From NCBI GenBank assembly GCA_020881915.1, contig JAJFPB010000002.1, forward strand, positions 1,860,001 through 1,924,000: 64,000 bases of DNA. Direction: 5' to 3'. The position numbers and the translations under genes are program-made. Under the pieces are notes generated by a model that worked only from the letters and a program-made list of their open reading frames with translations, was not told the origin of the DNA and searched no databases. The number at the start of each line of letters is the position of its first letter. The stretch's first letter is position 1. The stretch is from Paramyrothecium sp. XJ0827. Lineage: Eukaryota > Ascomycota > Sordariomycetes > Hypocreales > Stachybotryaceae. Below are positions 10,417 through 19,712 of the stretch, one piece after another.

Positions 10417-11259
10417 ATGTCTGCGTTGTGTCCCAATTTCCTGCCGCATTCTCTCATTGTCCTCCTCACCACTCTCGTCGCCCTCGTCTCAGCCAACGCC
10501 GACAAGCTCATATTCCTGGGCCCAGAGCCCGTCAATATCCCCCTCACCAAGCCCTCCCTGCCAGAGCTCAACCTCCACGCCTTGACTCCGGAAAACCCGA
10601 CGGTGCGCACAAATCTCAGTCGCATTTTCCCTTCAGCCGCCGAGCCTCTTGGAGAATCGGCGTGGCTGCTTCTCGATAACCTCACTTATGGCCAACGGTA
10701 TGAGTTTCGCGTGTGCTGGGCCGCTACAGTAAGTTCCGTCCATCTATGAACATCTCATTGGGTTCTCGACTCGCGATGAACGCGTCCTGCGTGCCACTGA
10801 ACAGTAGGTGCTTACGTATCTATGAAGGAGCCCACCAGCTTCACGTTGGACGTGTATGAGTTGAATACAGTCTGGCAGACGGCGGATCTCATCCAGTCTT
10901 TAGCAACATATGCCTATTCCCGAATGCCGGAGCCGTCACCGAACGGCGCGGCACCCGATACCCAGTCAGCCCTCAAGGAACGCAACGCCTCGGTGCTCCT
11001 GCTTCACATTCAAGCAGCAGCGGACTACTTCACCCATCACGAGGTTCTTATGCAGAACCCTCCACCGGTTCTAGTTGATCTGATCCTAGATCCTTATGTG
11101 CTCAATGTAATCCCCCGCTCGCTGCTCCCTACCGCAGGCTTTGTTGTGGTGGTTTCTGTTGTCACTTGGTTAGTGGCTCAATGGATCGTCCGCCAGCTTC
11201 AGGCCATTGGAGGCACCAAAGATCGTCTCGTCGATAAAAAGAAGAATAAGAACAAGTGA
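10417..11259 (+). CDS. Probable Pga1-like subunit of GPI mannosyltransferase II, ER membrane protein, 2 exons
   Basis: Exons 10417-10728 and 10828-11259 encode 247 residues. The layout is an N-terminal signal segment (HSLIVLLTTLVALVSANA), a lumenal domain with N-glycosylation sequons (NLS, NLT, NAS), a C-terminal membrane helix (residues about 203-226, FVVVVSVVTWLVAQW) and a short basic tail ending KNKNK, a K-x-K-x-x type ER retrieval signal. This topology, the length and the opening motif (ANADKLIFLGPEPVNIP) resemble yeast Pga1, which assists Gpi18 in adding the second mannose of the GPI anchor. The assignment rests on topology and weak similarity only. The best frame-preserving splice uses a donor GTAAGT but an unusual acceptor, ATGAAG; the two upstream AGs lead straight into stop codons. 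Confidence 0.55.
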
Positions 11260-11671
11260 AAACAGGCACTTGGCTTCTCAAAAAAGTGATTTGCAAGTCT
11301 TCAGACCATGTTTGAAGTGTGAGACGGTGACAGTGAACATGGTTTCACTAGCTACATGAATAATAAACTCGCCTCCAGCAACGGGAACACGCCATCATAC
11401 ATTCATCTTCATTGGCAGCGTTGTCATCATTTCTCTCATGTATGTAATATCTATCCGTCTTGTTCTTGATTTTTTTTGGTCTTTTATATGGAAGATACGC
11501 AGCGTATCCAAATAAGTCGTTACTTGTGGAGAGCCTCAATCTTGATGCTCGAAGAGGTTCAAGTTGTTCGGGCAGGGTAGTCCTTGAATACCCAACCTGG
11601 TCGGTTCATCAATCTATTTTGCGGCGAGCACCAACTTCCGGTTTGGAATGGTGTGATCAACATAAAGCATC
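11260..11671. other. Convergent 3' spacer
   Basis: These 412 bp separate the stop codons of the Pga1-like gene (plus) and the WW-domain gene (minus), so they should hold both polyadenylation regions. I see no gene. Confidence 0.5.
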
Positions 11672-13051
11672 TCAGTAGGGGGGGTTGTGACTGCCTGGTT
11701 GAGAGTAGCTGCCGCCGCTGTACTGCGGCTGGCCACCATATTGTGGCTGGCCACCGTAGGAAGGGGGGCCACCAGGGGCACCATATTGCGCATTGTAGCC
11801 GCCAGGAGGCTGCTGGTGTTGTCCAGGAGGCGGCGGGTACTGCTGATGTTGTCCACCCTGCGGCGGGGGGTATTGTTGATGCTGTCCTCCAGAAGGAGGA
11901 GCTCCGTAGCTCGGCTGGTGTTGCGAGTAAGACCCATGTCCACCGTGCTGACCGTGTGGCTGTGCTGGACTTTGCGAGTATGGCTGCTGACCGTAAGGCG
12001 ACTGGCCTGGTGGTGGTGGATAGGACTGGTTTTGAGGACCACCAGAAGGAGGAGGAGGGTACTGGTTGTTGTGCTGGCCGTGGCCCTGGTTCTGGTGTTG
12101 GTTTGGTGGCGGAGAGTGGTATGGCGAGGAGCCGGAGGGAGCGCCAGACCCTGGTGGGTTGTAAGTGGGAGCCTGTCCGCTGTAGCTGCCACTGGAGCCC
12201 GAGTTCGAGTAGCCGTAGTTTTGTCCCTGCTTAGCTGAGGTTAGTTCTCGTTCGTGTGGATGCGCATGCGTCGCGAAGCCACCTACATTGTTGCTCTGTC
12301 CGTGCTTGCCTCCGAACATACTGGCAACGCCTCCCATGACGGCGCCAGCGATGCCGCCTTGTTGGTGAGACTGCCCGCTCGTCTGACCGCCGTGGTAGTT
12401 CTGTGGTGTCTGGGGCTTGTTGCTGTTGGACGAGAGGAGGCTGGACGCTAGCTGCCCGACGAGTTTGCCGGCCGAGTTCTTTCCTCCGCCGCTCTGCCCG
12501 CCGTGACCGCTGCTACCACCCCCAAGAAACTGGCTGGCAAGTCCGCCAAGAGGATTCGAGCTGTGTCCGCCGCCGTGTCCGCCGCCATGTCCAGAGTTCT
12601 TGTTGCCGCCGAGAAGGGCGTTCATCGCCATGCTCTACAGTTTGGAAGTGGTTAGCCATTAAAAGCGCCGAAACAGCTAGAACAGGCCAGCCTTCAGCAG
12701 GACGTGACTTACTCCGAGGCCTCCTCTGTCACCCGTAGGACCGTCCGCGCCCCTTGTGCCATCAGGCATGATGGGCTCCATAGTACCGTCGGCATGCTTG
12801 ACAGTCTGCGAGCCGTCCGGGTGGGTGATGAGCTGTGGCTGGGGAGTGCCGTAGGGATGATCGACGTGCTGCCCGGGGGTGTTGCCAGTCTGAACGGGAT
12901 GCGTAGGAGTTTCCCACTGCGATACACCTGTGGCAAGCTGAACGAAGTAATACTTCTTGCTCGCGCCATCCCACTGCGCGATCCAACCAGTGGGCAGGTC
13001 GGGCGGGGCATACGTGGGACCCTCGGCGCTGGGGGACGTAGGCCCAGCCAT
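11672..13051 (-). CDS. WW-domain protein with long Gly/Gln/Pro/Tyr-rich tail, 2 exons
   Basis: Exons 12713-13051 and 11672-12634 (78-bp intron) encode 433 residues. Residues 19-49 form a WW domain, LPTGWIAQWD...YYFVQLATGVSQWETP, with both signature Trp residues (23 and 46) and the final Pro. WW domains bind Pro-rich ligands such as PPxY. The rest is low complexity: a Gly/His/Ser-rich block (residues about 115-240) with hydrophobic patches such as GGIAGAVMGGVASMFGG, then a tail of repeated PPP-GQHQQY and YGGQPQY-type units, prion-like in composition. Short direct repeats in this tail are visible in the DNA. Similar fungal proteins exist without an assigned role. The start at 13051 is chosen because upstream codons give a Pro/Ser-rich sequence without an ATG near the domain. 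Confidence 0.85.
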
Positions 13052-13177
13052 GGCGATAGCTGCAGAGCGAATGCTAATGCCCCGCGTGGGTTGTTGGGAG
13101 TTCTGCTGCCGGTGGCCCTGAAGCTGTCGCTGAGGCAGAGAGTGCCAGCAGGGCGGGAGAGGGGGAAGGCAGAGATG

Positions 13178-13195
13178 GAGAGAGAGAGAGAGAGA
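13178..13195. repeat. (GA)9 microsatellite in WW-gene leader
   Basis: Nine uninterrupted GA dinucleotides lie about 125 bp upstream of the WW-protein start codon. On the coding strand this is a CT tract, common in 5' leaders of fungal genes. Confidence 0.9.
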
Positions 13196-14329
13196 AGCGT
13201 GTGGGGGGATGTGAGGGTCAAGGTGAATGGCACGCGCGCAAGAGGCAGACGGCAGTAGGGGAGGCGGTGCCGTCCGATATCTAAATATCGCTTTGGAGGG
13301 TCTACAGTACCAGCGAAGTGGGGGAGGTGGGAGGCCAGCGAACAGCAACCTTGTTGCGGCAGGTGTTAGTGAGTACCTCCGCCGAGCAGCAGCTTGATGG
13401 GCAAACGTGGGTAGTGCGCTAACGTTGATGCGAAAGTGAAATTCAGCCTACAATGTCTCGTAAATGAGCAGTCTCTCGCATGCATAATGCACTTTCAACA
13501 GAGTGCACGTTTCGTCGTCACTACCTTGACTTCGCATGCCCATTCCGTACACGAATGGCGTCCGCAGAGCGCGTGTCTCCAGCGAGGCAGGGTTGGCAGG
13601 CGACGTAAACATGTGCCGCAGCGCTCAAGAGGCCTCACCCCTTGGTAACGCCCCCCGGGTTTCGTCCTGATCGCGAGGGCCGCTTCTTTCGCAGTCGCCC
13701 CCCAACGCGACCGGCCCCCGGGAGGGGCGGCCAGCCAGCCAGCCAGTGTGGCAATGCTTCAGCCCTGACCTCATGCGAGCCCGTCAAGCCAAACGCAATT
13801 CAGCGAAGTCCCAGCATGGGTAGCGTGCACAGCCACCCACTCACTGCTGAGACCAGTGTCTTGCTTGGTTACCTTCTTCACACTTGTCCATCCCATCACG
13901 AGAATCCGGGCCTGTCCTAATTGGGGGGCGTGTGAATGGTCCACGGGCCTTTGTGAGTGAATGGCACCAGGTTGACCTCATATCACAACCCATACAGTAC
14001 AGTGCATGACCTTTCATCGCGTAGGAGGTGAACCAGCGCGAAGGGCACCGCATCCGTGACTCTGGTGTCACAAAGGCTACACAGTCTTGTTGTGGTGGCA
14101 GAGGCGTGGATGTAGTGGGGTGCGCTAGATGCTAATCTGGGACAAAAGCCTTGGTATAGGGTAATGATTGGTATTGGCTGGAATACAGGGATTCAAATTG
14201 AACTTCCTACCGTTGTCTTTATTGCCCTCCATTTAGAGTATACCGAATAATGTCAATCAATTCATCCTTACCACTCCAAAAGACACCAGGTAGGGTCCAT
14301 TATTCTTTTCCGCATTTTTATAGAATTTC

Positions 14330-14404
14330 GAATCCATAACTCTGTTCAACTTTGCCATGCTCCAGTTCACATGAGCAAAATGGTTCGATAAAGGTTATGG
14401 ATTC
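14330..14404. repeat. Perfect 11-bp inverted repeat with 53-nt spacer
   Basis: GAATCCATAAC at 14330-14340 is the exact reverse complement of GTTATGGATTC at 14394-14404. It lies in an AT-rich part of a gene-free stretch, about 370 bp before the stop codon of the secreted cysteine-rich protein gene. No coding sequence lies between the arms. Confidence 0.7.
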
Positions 14405-14775
14405 AGTCTCCTAGTTCGAGCTTGAATGTGTTTACCGATGCCTTATTTGGCAGCAGACCTGACGGGAGAAGATCCATGATTGAGTGCTACACGTAACTTG
14501 GATTTTAGGCCAGAGGCAAATCGGCATTGCCCATCGGACTCCTGGGCTGCTACTCTTTAAGCGGACCTTCACAACGTCACTCCAGCAGATTGAAGTTGGT
14601 CGTGACGTGGCTCGCAAAGTAGCTGAAATAGCTAATTTGCCAGCTAGTATTAACTACTTTATACGATTTGTTCGACCAAGTAACCCTGAATCTTCAGTAT
14701 ATCCGCAGCCGCCAGATCTTTCATACATTTCGTCCTGTGTCGTAGATCATGAGTAACGGCCACACCTATAATCCA

Positions 14776-15297
14776 TTACCTAAGGCGACGGGCCTGGACA
14801 TGCCCTGGCATGTCCGCCGCGGTCGTTCCGTTGTTCGCGAGTGCGACAATCTCGTTGATGTCGTCTTCCGACAGGTCATCAATCTTATACACGCTTCCAT
14901 CCTCGAGGCCCAACTGGGAAGCCTGCTGGGAGCTCTCGCACTTCTGGAGCTCACCCCTCTTCTTGCCACCCTGTCCGAACCAGTAAAAGACGCCGCTGTA
15001 GCTGGAGCCAACGTGGCCGAGGCAGAAGTCCCGGCCGCGACCAATGGCCTGGAACTGGAAGGTTTCGCAGCCACGGCCCCTGTATCCGTTGCCCGTAAGG
15101 GTCCAGTCACCCGGCACGGCCACGACGCCGGCGGTTCCATAAAAGGCGCCGGATGCGGTGCAGCAGTCGTTGGGGTTGATATTCGGGCAACCGACCCAAG
15201 CGCCCTCGAAGCAACGACCTTGGTTGTTCTGGTAGAAGCGGATGTCGACGGCAGCGACACTGGCGGCGAGGCCGAGAAGAAGCTGGGAGGAATGCAT
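14776..15297 (-). CDS. Small secreted cysteine-rich protein
   Basis: This single exon encodes 173 residues. The start at 15297 gives a compact signal peptide (MHSSQLLLGLAASVAAVDI); an in-frame ATG 81 bp upstream would add a polar leader and is rejected. The mature part holds seven cysteines, in motifs RCFEG, GCPNINPNDCC, GRGCETF, RDFCLGH and LQKCESS, with many Gly and Tyr residues in the first 110 residues. The last third is acidic and cysteine-free apart from one Cys, ending in LEDGSVYKIDDLSEDDINE. No catalytic motif was recognised. Size, signal peptide and cysteine content fit the loose class of fungal small secreted proteins, some of which are effectors; that role is not shown here. It is the leftmost gene of the secretome island. 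A TATA-like palindrome lies 134 bp upstream. Confidence 0.75.
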   Translation of the reverse strand: MHSSQLLLGLAASVAAVDIRFYQNNQGRCFEGAWVGCPNINPNDCCTASGAFYGTAGVVAVPGDWTLTGNGYRGRGCETFQFQAIGRGRDFCLGHVGSSYSGVFYWFGQGGKKRGELQKCESSQQASQLGLEDGSVYKIDDLSEDDINEIVALANNGTTAADMPGHVQARRLR

Positions 15298-15430
15298 GCT
15301 GGATGGAATTGAGGAAGGGTACTTTGCAAGGCTCGCTGTGAGATGAAGACAATGAGGGTAGGATGAGGACGAGGACAAGGATCGAGATCGATGAGGATGA
15401 AAGGCAAAAGCTCAACAGTCTGGACATGTT

Positions 15431-15442
15431 GGTATATATACC
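15431..15442 (-). promoter_or_regulatory. TATA box of the small secreted protein gene
   Basis: The palindrome GGTATATATACC lies 134 bp upstream of the start codon, a plausible distance for a core promoter with a 5' leader of about 100 nt. Clear TATA boxes in fungi are commoner at strongly regulated, secreted-protein genes than at housekeeping genes. Confidence 0.6.
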
Positions 15443-15960
15443 ATTTCAACCTATGCTCAAGCGGGTCGTGAATGTGAAGCTGATTCTACCAACTAAGGTA
15501 TCTAGATGCGCATAAACCCCGAACTGCCGTCGGCCACCCGATGACTCCCCTGGGCCGTAGGAAGAAAGCAAAGCCACGAGGTTGATCCTACGGATGGAGA
15601 CTCCCTCGCATTTCGAGGATAACAAGACTCTGGAATGGCTTATTGGAGGATAGCGGATAGCGGAGGGGCACGCGAAGCTTAAATGGGGACGAGCCGAGTG
15701 GCTAGTGCTTAGACGTTGCAACTCACTGCCACGGGTACCATGGTAGGGCTAAGTATAGTGTCAGCGCTTGTTGGCCGGGCCTTTGTCGTAACTCCCGGTC
15801 ACAGTAAAATACCTGGCCCAATCCCTGCGCTGGGATCTGGGATGGTTGAGAGTCACGACGTCTTTGGCTGAGAGCCACGGTGTCTTTGGCTGAGGGACTG
15901 TGAGCGCCGAATGAACGGGAGCAGCTTCTGCCATAGATATTGGCCATGGGTTGTCATGTC

Positions 15961-15992
15961 GTGTTGCATTGTATTGTGTTGTGTTGTGTTGT
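15961..15992. repeat. GTGTT-type simple repeat
   Basis: A run of pentamers, GTGTT and variants such as GCATT and GTATT, fills 15961-15992. It is a plain microsatellite. Confidence 0.8.
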
Positions 15993-16507
15993 ACTTCCAA
16001 GCCAGTCCCAGGGCGACGGGTGGACCAGGCGGAGTGGCTGCATAAGGTAACGTTAGTCTCCGGGGTAATGGCCCCCATACACCATGGGCCCCTGGACACC
16101 AAGGACCCGTCAATTGGTGCCAATCAGCTAGCCCACCGCCTCTCAACATCGCATTCCGTGAGCCCGGTCTGACCACTATAGAGAAATGGTCGTCAAATAG
16201 GTCAAAGCCGGAAGAACGCTCCGTCTATGGAGTTTGTCATGCGAGGACCCGAGACGCTTACAGAGACATCCTCTTCTACATTGGAAAATAGGTGCCCAAT
16301 CCTTACCACGCTTGCCTCAGTGGCCAGGGTCACGTTCGTTCCGGTAGTCATGGATCGACTTTTGCAGAGCTTCTCAGATGCCTTGGTGGCATTTGATAGA
16401 TAGCCAGGGATCGTGTAGCTGTCTTCTAGGTAGAAGGGACAAGGTAAAAGTGGCTTGTGCGAAGAGAGTTTACAGAGTAAATTGATATGGAGCATTCGTT
16501 AGCTACC

Positions 16508-18700
16508 TTAACCATCATTTCCCTTACAACCATTCGTCCACCCACCTGCTCCCTTGACGACCTTGTTGTTCGCAAAACACCTGTTCCTCACAAAAACAGG
16601 CGTATTGACTGGATAAGGTCAGCTTTGTGCTCTTGAGTGGGAAGGGGGGAATGAAATAGTACACATCGGTGGGAGACTTACATGTTGCTTTCCACTCATA
16701 GCCTTCTTTGGTGGGCGTGTCATGGTATTCAAACTTCCACTTGGTCGTGCCAAGCCCGTAGCAGCCGTTCATGTTGGGGATCATGGTCTTCTGCCCCCAG
16801 TCATGCGTCGAGAAGCCGCCGCCCTCGATCTCGTAGTGGGAGAAGAAGACCTTCCACCAGCCCTCGCAGCGGCCGACGGCCTCGGACGGCGGCGGCCACG
16901 GGCGGTTCGTCTTCTTGGGGTAGATCTCAAAGGTGTAGTCGCCGCCGTCGACGACGTACTTGCCGCCGAGCTTCCAGTTCATCTTGCTGTCCGTGTCGCA
17001 GTCGTGGATGAGGCTCTTGAACGAGTCGAGGCACTTCTGCTTGTCAAAGTCGGACGTCCCGTTGTCCAGCGTGATGACCAGCTCGTGCTCCTCGGGCGTG
17101 CCCTTGTCGTAGGTCTGCTTCACCTCCCAGTTCTGCGAGTGGCTGGGGTGCTCGCTGGGCACGTACTTCTCGCAGAAGTCCTTGTAGCTGATGTCGAGCC
17201 TGTCGGCCTGGGTGTAGCCGCGCGAGGAGGACTTGGAAGACCAGCAGGTGCGCTGGGACTTGATTGGGCAGAAGGGAGCCGTGTCGAGCACGACGGCGCG
17301 AAGGTCCATGGCCTCGGACAGGGCGAAGGAGGCTATGGTGACATGGCCGTTGACGTTCGGGTGAAACTGCGGGTATGCTTGTCAGCAACGACGTTACTTG
17401 GACCTGGTTACATTATGACGGTACGCACGTTTCTTCCAATGGAGTCTGGCATGCCCAAGCCAAATGTCCAATCTTTATCGCCATCACCGGGGCAGTTGGG
17501 GGGAGCCGGTGCGCGCTTGTCGAGACGATGCAACGCCTCCGCACCCGGCGCTGGTGTGTTGTACAGTACAGAGTCGTAGATGCTGTCCTCGTATACCTGG
17601 GCGCGTCTCTTCATTTCCGTCTCCCAATGGAGGTACTCTCGTCGCTCCTCGGGCGTCAAGTCGTCCAGGGTCTGCGCGTCCCGGCGACGCAGCTCCGACT
17701 TGACGTCCTCGCTCCATCCAAGCCACGGGTGTGTGTCAGGCTTGATGAATTGCATGTCGGGCTGGTTGGGGTCCGGATAGTTGCCGTTGCTTTTGGACGA
17801 GCACATCTGGCCGTCCACCTCGATCGACCACTGATCCCATTGCGCAAAGCCGATCTTGTAGCCAATGTCTTTGTCATTGGCCATCTCATCCACGACCTCG
17901 CCGAGGACCTTGTTGATGCCCAGGACCAGCTTGTTGAAGCGCTCACGGCGAGCCTTGGTCAGGGACTCGAAGGACAGCTTGCGCAGCGGAATCATCCAGA
18001 ACTTGTCCCACGACTCGTACTCGCAGTTGGCATTGTTGGCGTCGAAGAATTGGGCGTAGCCGTTCAACACGACGATGCCGTCCTTCTTGACTTTCTTATT
18101 AAGTTCTTTCAGGATCTGGCGCACGTTGTCCTTGAGGATGGTGTCAATGTTCTCCTCGGCCTTCTTGATAACGGTGTCACAGGCGTCGCGCTTGAAGTAC
18201 GGCAGCATGATGCAATCTTTGATCATCTTGGCAAGGCACAGGTCATTGCCACCCGCCGTCAGGGTCACAAAGTCAAGGTCGCCCTTGAGATGCTGCGCCT
18301 GCTGGAAGATCTGCTGGGTCCGATCGCCGCTGCAGGCAATGTACTGGAAGTTCTGGACGTGGGAGCCGAACTGTTTCTCAATGACCTTGGGATACGCGCG
18401 GTTGTAGCGTGCGCAGTACCAGTCGCCGTGACCGCTGATTTTCCCATCGGGAAGCGTGATCTCGAGCTCGTCGGTGAAGATCCTCCCAAGGGGGGCACCG
18501 GCACCGATGCCCGCCGTGTAGCTGTCGCCTATGGCCGCCCACCGCTTGACCCAGCTGAAGTCGCTGGGATCACCAGCTCGTTTGACAAGCTCCTGTGGTA
18601 TCACAGTTGCTTCTGCTGCGGAACCTTCGCTGGGAGAGATGACATAGCCGGCAACAACGCGGGAGAGCACCGCAAAGCTGATGACGGCTTGTTGCCACAT
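16508..18700 (-). CDS. Secreted SGNH/GDSL-family esterase or lipase with C-terminal extension, 3 exons
   Basis: Exons 17429-18700, 16682-17366 and 16508-16608 encode 685 residues. A signal peptide (MWQQAVISFAVLSRVVAG) precedes block I, AAIGDSYTAGIG, with the nucleophile Ser60. The oxyanion Gly and Asn lie at IACSG and TAGGND (residues 149-153). The catalytic His is in FHPNVNGH, immediately after the first splice junction, so the active site depends on correct splicing. After the hydrolase fold comes an extension of about 240 residues with several Cys and Trp residues (RCEGWWKVFFSHYE, MNGCYGLGTTKW), which I do not recognise. The last intron (73 bp) is inferred: donor GTAAGT, branch CTGAC and acceptor CCAG restore a frame ending WTNGCKGNDG; reading through instead gives a less coherent tail. 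The substrate is unknown. It is divergently oriented from the chitinase gene. Confidence 0.85.
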
Positions 18701-19712
18701 GGTGTTGGAACAATGTGAAGGCCAACAGATGTGTCGTTTGCGCCAGAGCGGCAGTATGAAGATGGGAATATCTCCAAGCGTTGAGGAGCAAAGGGACAGG
18801 CAAGGAGGGGCAGAGCAGAGACAGTGCTGGCCGTCGAGGGACGGACGAGAAGTGAGTGTCTAGCCAGCGTCCACTGCCCCGAACTCGAATCTGTGTCGTC
18901 TGACTTGACGCCTTACAATGATCCTCGGCGTGACGTGCAGGGGTGAGGAGGGGCTCGATTGTCCAAACTATTGAATCCTGCACTCAATATCACGAACACA
19001 AGCCGTGTAAGCACCAATGGCGGAAACATCAATACGCCAAGAGAATCCTTCACTCCAGCGAATCCCATCATGTCCGCTTGCTCCGAGATTGGGGGCCTTT
19101 TGAAAAGCCTATCACCATTCCCCATCAGCCCAAAAGATCCTGAAAACCACGCCGCAATTTGCCTGCTAGGGTCGTCTAAGGGCCTTTCCAAGTCGGGCCG
19201 CTCCCAAGCCTCGTTGTGGAGATCCCCAGAATAGCTCTCGAACGGTCTTCCCCTTGGCGCGTGCAGATTTGGCCCGGCTAAAGCCGCTCTCCGGGAGTTT
19301 GACGCAGGGGAAGAGGCTCCACGGTGTGCTGAGATCCCTGCAAAAGCGTCCATGGCCCTGTGATGTACCGATACTTGACAAGGATCTGACGACTGAGGAA
19401 GACCCTTATGCCACCGACAACGGGGAAACAATTCCTAATGGAGAAGTAGGAATGCATCCCGGTTACTCCAGTTCCTAGGCCTCGGGACCGATGATCCCAG
19501 CCTTGCGGACCAGTACTCTCTCCGCTGGGATTTCTCGGCAAGTGGCAATTGTCGAGCGAGGGCACATTGCGAAGAGCCAGGCCGTCGTCCGCGTCCTCTG
19601 AGCTTCCCGTACAGCAGCCTTGGGGATCCCATCTGGTCGCCAACCTTCTTCCTCACCATCCGCAACAGCCAGACACACCAACAGGCATCACGACACCTCC
19701 AAACAGTGCAGC
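18701..19712. other. Divergent promoter region, SGNH hydrolase and GH18 chitinase
   Basis: These 1012 bp separate two divergent start codons and so should carry the regulatory sites of both genes. The ORFs within it overlap on both strands and appear random. I see no strong TATA palindrome or repeat. Confidence 0.5.

Larger units (their letters stand above)
13052..14775. other. Intergenic region left of the secretome island
   Basis: No gene is supported in these 1.7 kb. They contain the WW-gene promoter with a (GA)9 tract at 13178-13195, scattered short ORFs without character, and an 11-bp perfect inverted repeat at 14330-14340 and 14394-14404. Composition becomes AT-richer from about 14160 to 14420. 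Confidence 0.5.
15298..16507. other. Intergenic region between the small secreted protein and the SGNH hydrolase
   Basis: There is no supported gene. Besides the TATA palindrome it holds a short GTGTT-type repeat at 15961-15992 and a duplicated 'GTCTTTGGCTGAG' phrase near 15860-15896. Overlapping ORFs of 75-120 codons on the minus strand are repetitive in sequence and without protein features. Confidence 0.45.

Noticed and set aside
14381..14420. GGTTCGAT-like string considered as a tRNA T-loop
   Set aside because: No matching A box, anticodon stem or acceptor stem could be folded around it; no tRNA or rRNA gene was found anywhere in the window.
15761..16123. Minus-strand ORF of 120 codons between two secreted genes
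   Set aside because: Runs through a GTGTT microsatellite and lacks a signal peptide or any motif.
16524..16681. Read-through C terminus of the SGNH hydrolase without the last intron
   Set aside because: A donor GTAAGT, branch CTGAC and acceptor CCAG define a 73-bp intron, and splicing gives a more coherent tail.
17375..18718. Plus-strand ORF of 447 codons opposite the SGNH hydrolase
   Set aside because: It is the exact antisense of a recognised enzyme exon. Long antisense ORFs are expected where codons prefer C or G in third position, and its translation shows no domain.
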